Source: Epinephelus fuscoguttatus (taxonomy: Eukaryota > Chordata > Actinopteri > Perciformes > Serranidae). From it: DNA of 64,000 bases. Positions 24,213 through 36,104 of the stretch are shown here, piece by piece. A program made the translations under genes and the position numbers. Each line of letters starts with the position of its first letter. Positions within the stretch are counted from its first letter, which is position 1. The notes under the pieces were generated by a model. The model saw only the letters and a program-made list of their open reading frames with translations. It was not told the origin of the DNA and searched no databases. The DNA is taken from NCBI RefSeq assembly GCF_011397635.1, contig NC_064775.1, forward strand, positions 13,046,952-13,110,951, read 5' to 3'.

Positions 24213-27109
24213 GGCTGAGCCTGAGTATGAAAAGCACTTTTACAAACCACATTTACAAAATATAAATTAGAAAATATGTATGTTTTTGCACTATTTTTAA
24301 AACTGAACCTGAAGTCAATGTTTTTTAGCCACATGGTGGCAGTGTAACAAGATGTAAACCAGACCATATAATAAAGATGGACAACTTGACAGCTCCCTAA
24401 AGTGAAGCTAAAACCTCTTGATCGCCGCCTGGTGGCTGGCTGCAGTATAGGTCATAAACCTCGCCCCCTCGATGTTAGCGAAAGGGACATGGGCCAAACT
24501 AAAAACTAAAAGTACACATCAAATACATTTTTGGTTTCCGTCATTTTAGGTTGTCCCCCCATTGTATGTTTAAGTGTTAATTTTTCTTATAAGTTTGGCT
24601 ATAATCAGTTAATTGATACTATATAATGGGGACGCAGTGTCACGATTGACAGCTGTGTGTGCCAATCGGTGTACCCATGATCAATGGCTGCTGCTCGAGA
24701 CAGCAGGAACTTGATTCCACAGGGATCTCTACTGTGCAGACTCTGGCTCAAAAAGACGTCACCACCTCATACTGGCAGCCACTGTATCCGCAATATTTTA
24801 GCTTCTTTCTTGTACAGTGGGAGGACGCCTGCTATCTTAATACTGTCATCAGAACCAAAAAACAACACTAACATTACCTTGTCAAGTTGATATAGCAAAC
24901 TTGTTAGCAACCAGGTAAAGTCCTGTTTCTTGTCAACATAAGTCCAATATTAACTCTCCTTTTAGCTCTATTTTGGTCTCCACCAACTCCTGAAAATACC
25001 TGCTAATTTCACCAGCTTGTCACAAATTTCAAAGTAGATTTCTGGAGTGTCTTCACCAGAGCTAGTTAACTGCTGTGAGCCTGCAACCGCAATGAGAGCA
25101 GTGAGAATATAGAGGTGAAGTCCCTGTCGGTGTGCATATTGGGATGCACACACACCAGTATATTGTGTGAGATGAGAGATGTAGTTCACTGAGCAATTTT
25201 ACTGAAAACTTAACAGTACTACAACAAACCTACAATAAACTGCGACTCTCTTGACTAAAAATAATCACTTTAATTGACAAAATTCATATGTGTAATTCAT
25301 GGTGCACTTTAAATGGGATGAATAATAATTATTTGTCTCCTGCTGTTGCCAACTGTACATATTTTCCTCAGGGCTATGTCCAGTGGGGGGACACTGGAAA
25401 AGGAGGGACTTTGCCTCACTATACCATAACACCCTGGACACCTTCCACATAACATATAGTCATTTGATTAACTGTTACTGTAAAATATTGATTAGTACAG
25501 AGTAAATGTTTTCAGGTACTGACTAAATGCTGAATTAGATTAGTCCACTCCTGTAGATTTTCAAATTACAAATTCAGGTGAATACATTTACATCATATGT
25601 TGTTGTGTGGAAAAATAGGCTACGAGCTAATCATCATTTCTTTTCCCTCAGCTGTCATATAATTGTCATTGGCAATTACTGCTTGAGGAAGGAAGTAGAG
25701 AGCAGGGACAGAAACCCAGAGGCGAGCAGACTAAGAAAGAAACAAACAATCAAGGCAAACGCAGTGGGAAAGCAGCAAACAAAACCTTCTTCTTTCCTCG
25801 TCAAACAGTCTGGTTTCTGAAAGCCTCTCAGGATATGACAGCGCCTATGGCATCCTGGCTTGATGGCAGCTTCCTGTAATGCTGTGCAGTGCAATCTGCT
25901 CTCATTATAGATGTGAGGAGATGTGCAAGGTGTCATTTACACATCACATGTACACTCAGATTTCATAAGGCAGGAACTTGTACTCATTAAAATGATTATA
26001 TTTTGTGGGAAAAACACACAAACTCTAATCAAATTCTAATTTAATCTAGCTGAGTGTTAAAATACAGAGGCTAAATCATAAAGGTATAGTTTGAAAAATG
26101 AATTTTTCTACTCACTTTTAGTCACAGTGTCCTCACCAGTGCTCACTCCAAGCCTTCAGCGTCTCATCTGTTTTTTTAACATTCATTCCTCCGTCACTCC
26201 TCCTCCTACTCTCTCCTCTTCCCTTCCAGTCATCAACACCCAAGGGGGAACTCCAGCATAGTTTTGTTTGAAAGCTCACCGTTGTGTGCTTCACCTTCAG
26301 CCATGTGCACTAACTTCCTGGTGTCATGCTTGAGCTGATAAAGCTCAAGTGTCGCTCTATTTACACAATCAGGTCTGGCAACACATTGGTTTGTGAGGAA
26401 TTAAACTCTCCAGTGCAGCTTTTGTTCGGAAAAATAAACTGGGGAGTTTCTACAGAGGTCTTTGTTATGTCTACAAACATGTATGCGATGACCTCAGTGT
26501 GACTGCAGAGCTAAGTTTGGTGCAGACACAGACCTTGGTTTCTGATTAAAGTAATGCGGAAGTTTGCAGAATGTAGGGAATCAATGCTTAAATAAATGTC
26601 ACCCAAACTCAGACTTTTCAACAGCTATCAAACAGCTATCACAGATTTCCACTAGCTCTATAAGCAACTTTAAATGAATACTGTCAACTGCCAAACATCT
26701 GTAAAAATCTGTTAATACTGAATAATATGTGCATGTTGTGCAAGATATAAGTGACTTGTGCACATCTTAAATGTTGCCGTGAGCAAATCTTACAGCTGGC
26801 AGCAAGCTTTAACACAGTGGTGGAAATTAATTGTATTTTTATTAACCAGTAGCAGCACTTGTGTTGTACAAATGTAAAATGAAAGCATTCATTTGGAATC
26901 ATGTTTCTGTCCACCAGCTAATGTCAAATATTCACTCTCTTTTGAGCTCTATTTTGGTCTCCACCAGCTCCTCAGGGAAATGTCTGGCTCTTAGCTGCTA
27001 ATTGCTCCAGTAAGTTCACAAACTGGTCAATAATTTTGTTTGTCTCCTCTTTGGTGCTGTGCAGGTGGAGTACAGTGGGTTTATCAGAGGGTTTCAATTG
27101 TGTGATACT

Positions 27110-27510
27110 CAGGGGAGACGCTTGCTAAGCTGCAGATGACTGTTAAAGACCAACAAACCACACCAATTGTTTTTTTTTTAGCTGTGTTTCCAGCGGGTTT
27201 TAGCCAACAAATATGGGTGTCTTCAGCAACCATTGCTGCGTTTTCTGCTAGGATAGTGCCACAAAAAGTGATTGTTCCTTTTTACCAAGAAATTGTTTCA
27301 AACTGGTATTTTGCCACCAAAAGTGGGCAATTTAAGCCAAAACTTGATCTTTCCCAAACCATAACCAAATGTATTTTGTGCCTTAACCTAAGCACGTTAA
27401 CTGCACCATTGACAAAACATAAAGAAATTTAATGTCTCTGCTACATTATGATGTATAAATGTAACTAATTCGGGCTTTGCAGAAATACACAATGCTACCA
27501 TAAATTCTGC
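27110..27510 (+). repeat. Dispersed repeat family, copy 1
   Basis: It shares order and wording with 62510-63110: CTTGCYAAGCTGCAGA, a run of degenerate units built on CAC(C)AAA and TTTT, AAAGTGATTG, a CCTAACC-rich part and TTTGCAGAAAT near the end. No coding potential and no clear ends. Confidence 0.55.
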
Positions 27511-28139
27511 CAAAACAATGAGCTAAAAGGGCTAAAACACTCTCACTCCGACTTTGTCACATGTTGACGTTTTGATTGACGTCTTGGTCATGGACTTTCC
27601 ACGTCCTCATACAACGTGAAAAGTACCCTGGGGTGCATTGGTTGTTGACGTTCTGGGACACTGTGTCAAGTTCTGCCTCTTATAGACATTGTCTTTTTTC
27701 AAAATACACTTCTGTTTCCACAGGACATTTAACTTTTACGTACAGTCTCTTTCAAAATAAACGCAATACGTAGGTACAGCACTGCCAATTGACTTTTTTT
27801 TTTTTCCTTCAACAACAAAATCACGTGGTTAGGTTTTGGAAAAAAGAACAGAGTTTGGCTTTAGCTTTAACTTTCGTCCTTGTCCCATCGTGTTTCCCCC
27901 TGACGTCGCCAGGTGCTGTTAAACTATAACGGCAACCGGCTGCATATCATGCCAACATTAAAGATGTTTTTTAATTGGTTTCCGATGCCGCAAATCACTG
28001 CCCAAGTGTTGGATTTCGACGATTTTTGAGTGAGACCAGGCTCACTGCAGATGGGTGAGAATTCTCTGTGGGTTCATTACCACAAAAGACACCTTTCACA
28101 TTGCCGAATACTGACAATCAACTTGAGGGCAAGGTACTT

Positions 28140-28480
28140 CTTTACCTTGCAAACTTGACTTGCTCACATCAGAGCACCTTATTGTTCCCAAATTAATCAG
28201 ATTAACAGACCATAGCAGATATTCAGCTTTGGTTTCACTCTACATAGCTACTTGTCCCGTCAGAATTATGCCCCTCAAGCCAATACATAATCCTCCCCTA
28301 ACCATAGCCAAGGTTTTGAGCCTAAATGTAACCACACATTGACTACAGTGTTGTTGAAACATCGAGAAACATAAAGTTTCAGCGTATCTCTCCAGAATAA
28401 CGTGCCGATTTATAATATCCATGGTTTTCAGAAATGTACAATGTCAACAATTTTTCTGGCACCTGGGTTGTTCAGCCCTT
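28140..28480 (+). repeat. Dispersed repeat family, copy 2 (3' part)
   Basis: It contains AAATGTAACCACACATTGAC, a CAGTGTTGTTGAAAC word and CAGAAATGTACAATGTCAAC, all mirrored near 62955-63080. Taken as the 3' part of the same family as 27110-27510. Confidence 0.5.
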
Positions 28481-29254
28481 CTATTTTAACTGCTACTTCA
28501 ACTTTCAGTAACTGTATTTCAACCATTTTAAATGTTTCATGTGCACATTTTCAGCAGAGTGCATATTTTGCCCTTTGTAGTTTTATGATTAAAACATCTT
28601 AATTTTCAAAATGTAAAAGAAACGGCAAAACCTTTCAAGGTCGAGTAGCAGCACAGACCAGCAAAGGTTTTCACAGACACATAAAGCAGCAGTATAAATT
28701 CTAACTATATGTCAATACTTACATTATTACATGTTAACCCTAAGCGTCAGTAAGTGTGATGCCAGCTTTTACACGTCTCCTTTACAGCTGCACCATTCTG
28801 AAAAATGATTGATTTATATGCAGTGTAAAATCCTCCGTGTCCTGTGTCATTATCCTGTTGGCATAAAGGTAAAAACATGTTAAACACCGCCATGATTCAG
28901 TGTGTACGTATTCCATACAACGTGAGAGTAAACGACATGGACATTCCTTAACTTTTCCAGTCACATTTGTTGTTTCCCCTTCTCTAACTCACAGTGCAGT
29001 AACCCACGGTCACGCTGACACTCATAAATGTATGACACGTGTTTGAAGATTGTTGTGCTGAGTTTAAATGTCAATACTTCACCTGCTATTAACCCACTTC
29101 CACTTCCTTGTTTACCTGAAAGTACAAAGAAGCTACAAATATACATCTTCTCTCCCTTGGCTGCCCTCGATGTGTTGATACAGTCTCTGTAATGTCACTT
29201 TTCTGTAGATCACACAAAGTCAGAAACAGTAAAAGAAGCAGAAGTTTACAAATG

Positions 29255-29260
29255 TTTATT
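29255..29260 (-). terminator. klhl41: Candidate poly(A) signal for klhl41
   Basis: AATAAA on the minus strand, about 300 bp after the klhl41 stop codon. It is the first full match downstream. Confidence 0.55.
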
Positions 29261-29558
29261 TTACAAAAGAAATGCTAGAAATGGTGTAAACAGAGCTTTA
29301 AAGATCAATCTAAATTGTGGCTTCTTTTTTTTTAATACTGTGGGGATGGTGCAGTCTTTGAAGAGGCAGCGGAGCCGAGTGTTTATAGTACAGATAAAAA
29401 TCATCTGAGTTCAGAGAAAAATTAATGTCAAAGATCAACTCGACACACAGAAATCTGAGTGCAGAGGATGAGACGCCTCGGAGGCAGCTTGCTGGGGGAG
29501 GAGGGGGGTGTCAGGAGGTGCTGTTGGGGGGGTTAAGAAAGAAATAAAGTGTTTCTGT

Positions 29559-29670
29559 CTACAGTTTGGGCATCCTGGCAGCATTGAGGCGCATGGACAC
29601 ACAGGAGGAGCCGGCAGCGTACCGCATCTCCCTCAGCATCCCGCTCCACTGCTTCTTATCATCCTCATAC
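29559..29670 (-). CDS. klhl41: klhl41 exon 6: C-terminus and stop
   Basis: 112 bp encoding [20 protein letters not shown] and the C-terminal MPKL, followed by TAG at 29559-29561. The acceptor is CGTTAG. Confidence 0.93.
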
Positions 29671-32600
29671 CTAACGAGACCAAGAGGAGAGTCAGCTTTC
29701 TGAGCAAACACAGTGGTAACCAACCATAACATGTTGGTCACATAACTTAAGAAGACTTACTGCCAGACGTCGGTGACCTCTGTGGGAGCCACCTCCTTGT
29801 TCTCCATCTGAATCATGGCAAAGCCGCCCACAGCGTACAGGGAGCCGCCATTGCTCAACAGGTTGACAGAGCTCCTCTCCTGGGGGAAGTCTGTAAATGG
29901 CTCCCACCTGAGGAGAAACAACATTAGGAGAAGGTCAAGTGTAAGATGGAGCTCTCATTTAAGACGTCCTTTGTACCTTGGTACATTTGTCCAGTTTCAT
30001 TATGTTTAAGCGGCTGAGATAACTGAGATGTGGTGTACAGAGACCAAAAAAAAGCAACATGAAATATCTAAGTAAGACATTGTGAAGTAAGAAACATACC
30101 ATTTATACAGGTATATGAATATATATGTATGTATTTTCATTTTTATTTCACTCTGGAAATCTTGACACCTGCTACCGAAATTAGCCTGTTAGCCCCTGTT
30201 AGCTAACAACGGTGTCAAAGCCATTCGGAAACTACTTATTGAACCAAATAAATTAAATAAATAGATAAACCAACACGTTCTCACTCCCAACTCAGTAAAT
30301 ACAGCAGCTTGGTGGTCCTACACTTCAAACAATGACACTAGGTACCCCTTTAGCATCAGTTTTTGATGTTCGGAGACTGCGTGTCAATTTCAGCTAGTTA
30401 CATCAGTTAGTGTCTTTTCAGAATAAACTTCCATGTTTACAGGAAACATTGGTTTCATCTCCAAAACTACTTAAGTTTTAGGCAACAAAACAACTTAGGT
30501 TAGATTATGGAGTTTGTTACATAACTTACGTGAGTTAACAACTGTGATGTATGTGACGAATTTCATATGACATATGTCACATGAAGTTAACTATGTGACG
30601 GCCAGTGACAAAGCTGCCACTTTACACTGTGGGAATGAGAAAAGGCTGAATAAACAGTACACTACGACTAACCTTTAATTTATTTAGCTTAACAAAGCTT
30701 CACACCGAGGTACCAAGTAGCTCCCTTGGTAGAGTAGGCGCCCCATGTACAAAGGCTACGTCTTTGTTGCAGCGGCCCGGATTTGATTCCAACCTGCAGT
30801 CCTTTGCTGCATGTCATCCCCCTTTTCACGCTACCACTTCCCTATCATATAAAGGCCAAAAAAAAAAACAAGCTCCCTGCTTAGCCTGCTAGGTAGCTTG
30901 GCAGATTATTGCCTAGCATCAAGCAAGCCAGTGCTAACAGCAGATAGCTAGTTAACTCAGAGTTACCGCAGCAGCATTTTTATCCTAAACTGGTTTTTCA
31001 GAGAAACTCTTTGAAACTCTGTCAAGAGTCAAGACAGTCGTCTCTGTGCTTGCTTTAATCAACAGGAACAAGCTAGCTGTTGGCTAACAGGCTGCTAAAT
31101 GGCCTGGTGGCCTTATGAAATGTTATATTCAATAAGAATCCACAGGAAAAATGCCAATGGGAAATCAAAATCCTGATCAGGATGAGATGTGTGTTAATCA
31201 ATTCTTAAATACCAGGGTTTGGGCTTCGAAGCTTCAGTGGGAGCAGCCGTAATTAATCAAACTTTGGGTCTGGGAATGAAAGATGAAGTTGTAATTTGTG
31301 ATATTCCAGTTTCTTTAGGCATATCAGGTACTCAACATCTTGGGGGTCACAAATCACAAATTTTGAAAGTATTTGAGATGCTTAACTTTTTCAAGTTACA
31401 GTGGCGCTGGACTGCTGGAGACATTAGATGAAAGCATGTCACAGTCACAAAACTATCGCTCAGTTTGAATGTCCTTGTCTGAAAATAACTAACAATAATG
31501 TTGATGCATAATAAATAATGTTGGAGTGTTATTTTTTTAAAAAGACTGCGCATTGGCATACTGATTTAGATGTCGATTAAACGACTGAAGCTTTGCAGCA
31601 GGTCAGTCCCACAATTTATTAGTTTAATTTGGGGTTTTTATTAATTGTATGTCATTAATTCACGTTTATTTCATATTGTGGTTTTTATTATGTTCTACTG
31701 AACACTTTGGGGCTTTTTTTAGGTAGTTCTAAAAATAATGATGTCTAAATGTGGTTGTTTGTGTAACATTTGGATGATTTATCACAATTCCTCAACTAAA
31801 AGGTTCAAACAAAATCATACTTGTTTGTTGTGAAGTCAAAGGCTTCACACGTATTAATGAGGCCCTCCTCATTGACTCCGCCAGCCACCACAATCTTGCC
31901 GTTGTGGACAACGGATCCAAACATGGCTCTGGGTGTCTTCATGGCTGCCAGCTCCCTCCACTCTGACTGCTTGTGGTTGTATACAAACATCTTGTTGAGG
32001 GCTTTGCTGTGGAGACGGAGGCACAAACACAATCATGGGATTTTAGAGTCAAAAGATGTCACATGACGGCCAGATGGTGTTCAAACTAATGAATGCATGG
32101 CAGAATTTTGTGCTCCTTCAGTGTGTTCAGTGTAATTGTTTCAAAACCACCTTCTTTACAACATGAAACATTAAAAGATACAGCAAACAAAGCAAAGGAT
32201 AAAGGAAATACGGATCATTTGGAATAAATTGCTTCGGAAATGTGATTAGCAAAGTGTTTGTTTCCCCCAAAAGACATTTAGGCTGAAAGGCGACATTCCA
32301 GTAAATGATGATGAAAATGTCACCTCCTGTCTTCATCAGTTTTGCTAATGTAACTAATGGACTGACAATGTGCTTCAGCATGAAGCCTTCATCAGTGAGC
32401 TCTCTTTTTAAAGGACACCGCAGCCAATCAACAATCAACAGGAACACAGCTACACCTGAGACAGAGAGAGGATACACACGGCCAAACAGCTGAATAAACA
32501 GCTCAGAAAAAAGTGATGGAAACTCACTTCAATATATAACATAGAATAAATGAAACAGGAAGCACAACAGGAAAATGAAAAAATGAAATTGGAAATAAGA

Positions 32601-34320
32601 AACACAGAAATGAGAGTGAATGTTGTTGTCACTATTAATCAGCAGTTTAAAGTTTTTCTCCTATTTTCACACCGTTTAGTTTTGTGTTCGAACATACTCA
32701 GTACGTTATGGCACAGGACATCACTGGATATAGTTTGTTAAAAATATGTACAATAGAATTCATCTGGTACTTTTGATATTGACACATAATAGGAATTAGA
32801 GGTAAACTAGTCCATACCCATTGAGTGCACAGTTGCCCACGTACAGTTTCATATGGTGTGTGTTTGGGATACAGGTCACAGGAAATTGCAGATGAAATAG
32901 TCAGCTGAACCCATTAAGAAGAGCAATGTATTGAATTTCATAGTACGATTGCTTTATTGAAAGTACAGTAGTACCATTGCCAATAGTGGGATAGTTAGTG
33001 GGCTAAAACTGTAGTTCACATGGGAAACATAGATTGACCACGTCAGTGAGAAGAAAAACGTGGGACAGACAGAATGACTGACTGACAGAATGACACATTG
33101 ACAGTTTCCGTGATTATGTACAGCATACCATACCATGACTCAGTCATACCAAAAATTAGAAAAAACCCCAACAACATTGGTCCACAGGGGGAGCCACAGC
33201 GATCGGTCGCATTTTAGCCATTTTTAAGCATTTTTCTGTTGTTATAGCGCCACCCAGCTGCCAATTAGAGTTAAATTTCTCCAGTCACCTTGAGGCGTCC
33301 TGTTCTACATATCTACCAAGTTTAGTAAAAATCGATATGGCAGTTAGGGCTAGATAAGAAACTAGCTCTGTAGTGCCCCCATTTTGTTTGATGGGGTCAA
33401 TAATGGAGGGGTCCCCTCAGATTATGTGTGGTCATATGCCTACAAAGTTGCGTGGTGATGGGTGAAACCCTTGAGATGTTATACACCTTTATGTGATGAG
33501 CCACGCCCTCCGCAATATTCATTGCCTTATAGAAGCTCAGTTTTAGGAAGTTTTCCAACTTTTGCCAAGAGGGAACTTTAGATATTGGTCCCTAGATTAT
33601 GTTCACCCAGTTTCATGCAGATCAGTCAAACTTCCTAGGAAGAGATCGATTTTCAGTGTTTTTCAAAAAATTCAAAATGGCGGAAAATCTATATAACAGG
33701 AAGTTATGGGTTCTTGAGGCAAATTTGTTCCTCGTGAGGAGAGGCATCTCTGTGCAAGTTTCATGTCTCTACGACATACGGGGCATGAGATATGCCCATT
33801 CAAAGTTTGCAATTTCAATTGGTTGCTATAGCGCCCCCCTTTGGCCAATTGATGTAATATTGCTTCATCATTCGCATTCTCCCATGACCCTCTACCACTG
33901 TGCCAAATTTCACATGGATTGACCAAGTCAGTGAGGAGAAAAACGTGGAACAGAGACACAGACAGACACACCCACAGTTTTCGTCATTGTATAGTAAGAT
34001 ACCGTAGTTGGCACACACATCTATGCACTGGAGATGATTTGGTTAGCAGCTAGCTAGTTTAGAGCTCCATAATATGAATTTATAATAAGAACTATGGTGC
34101 ACTTTGTTGGAGAAAGTGTGGTGGTGTTTGTGTTTTGGAACGGCTCCAAATTATGTACATTTTGGGAGAAAGTGAAGATTTAAATGGACTGAGATGTAAA
34201 TCGAAATGTAAGCCTTCAACTTAGGTTCTGATGATGTGGGTTTTTTTATGTCGTGTGGTGTTACTAATGTACGTATTTCTAAATGTATGTGCATATGAGT
34301 GTCTTCTTATGGGTACGTAC

Positions 34321-34357
<37 letters not shown>

Positions 34358-36071
34358 TTCTTTTCTGTCATTAATGTTATATTCCTTTTTTTTCCCCTCA
34401 CCTTTGTATGAGGGTTCATAGTCAAGATTTTCAGCCTTGTGGATCATCTCTTTGTCACACAGGTTTAATTTTTTTTTTTTTTTTTTTTTAACACAGAGCT
34501 CCAGCTGAAATCAGCGCAGGAGCAGCACACCTGTTTCCTCTTGAGTATTAGCAGCTGAAAACACTCAAATGATTGATTATCTCATGGTGTTAAGTCCTGG
34601 GATTTGAGGACATGTTTGCTGTTATGTACAGGTATCACTGCTGCAGAGACAGATAACAGACCCTTGACTATCACTGTATCATTCAAAGAGATGCATAGAG
34701 TCAGTATCTTCTATTATTGTTACATATCAGGCAGCCCTGGACTGTAGCAGTGTAATTGTGTCTATGAAGTGGTGTGCAGCCCTGCAGTCTGGCAGAATGA
34801 TAGACCAGAGCACAAACAGCTGCAGTTCGTAGCATAAGGTCTCTCTCTCTCTCACTCACACACACACACACACACACACCCCCATTTACTCACTTGTCAT
34901 CTGTCTTTCCTCCAATGCAGTAGACCAGCCCTTTGTGGGAGACGACAGAGTGGCCGTGGATCTTCAAAGGAAGCTTTTTGGTCTCGCTCCACTTCATCTT
35001 CCTGAGGAATTCATATTTAATTAATCGTTTTAAACGATGTCCTTAAATGTATTTTGTTCCTCTGGATTTGTTGAGTAGGTTAAATAAATCAAGTTAGATA
35101 TCTAAACTATAAAAACAAGAAAAAACAGTTCCGTAATTATTGACGAAACAACCAGAGCCAATTAAAAGTGTGAGATCATCTCAAAACAAGATATTATTTT
35201 TATCCCTTTCTGGAATGGGAGCAGTTTTGTTGATTAATTATCACTTGAAACTGTACAGAAGGTGAGACACAGGGTGAGACACACAGAGAAATAAATAAAA
35301 TATGAGGAAGGGAAATAATTGCACTGACTCAACATCGTAGCACATCACAGAATCAAGCGACTCGTTGGTTTGGAGGTCTTTTCCGGCCACGGCAAACAGC
35401 AGGTTGTTGCTCTCTCCGATGTTGAAGAGGCATCTTGGAGAGGGCATGGGCGGCATGGCGGCCCAGTCTGATGTGAGTGGATCCAACTGTGAGGGAAATT
35501 ACATTAAAACACCCTCTTAGTCCCCATTAGCTCGTGTCTACATCTCCTCATGACTGGGAGAGTGAATTACTGTACTGCACAGTATCCACATATTGATTAT
35601 GCTGTAAAATATAGGTATTAAAGGCCTGCATCACTTCCTTCAGCGTCTGGGTTGCTAAGAACTCATAGACAACATGTGAAACATAATCCATTAGCTGATC
35701 GCAGAATTTATTTAGGAAAAACTGTATTCCCGTCATTCTTGTGGTTACACATTGAAATTTTTGTTTCTCTACTTTATTTCTGGTTTGGGTTTAATTCAGA
35801 CATTGAAATACAAAAGAGGGTGTCGATGAACTAAAATAGTTCCTGAGAAAGAGTTTGTGAGTTGATGTTAACTGCATTATGTTCACTAATACTCTCACGT
35901 TTAAGGTACTACAAACACAATCTAATTAGAAATAGTTGGACATGTTGGGAGTTAGATGAGAAGATTGACACCATCGTCATGTCTGTCCAATAGAGAGGTG
36001 AGATCTCTCCCCCTCCAGTGGACAACCATAGGAACTTACTCTGGAAAAACTATGTACAGTCGTTGGGAAAC

Positions 36072-36104
<33 letters not shown>

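Larger units (their letters stand above)
24213..29254. other. Intergenic region between oxgr1 and klhl41
   Basis: No coding exon was recognised. The region is a patchwork of fish repeats. A block at about 24945-25060 resembles 26925-27040 (shared GCTCTATTTTGGTCTCCACC). A block at about 25160-25345 resembles 36385-36545 (shared GATGAGAGATGTAG, TGTAATTCATGG, AAATGGGAT). Copies of a third family lie at 27110-27510 and 28140-28480. The oxgr1 promoter should lie in the first part, but I see no distinctive motif. Confidence 0.65.

Noticed and set aside
30720..30795. Possible tRNA gene
   Set aside because: The A- and B-box words are those of a SINE head. The acceptor stem does not close and the SINE body follows.
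33599..33922. Plus-strand frame of about 107 codons
   Set aside because: It lies wholly in the dispersed repeat also found at 4320-4658, and the protein resembles nothing known.
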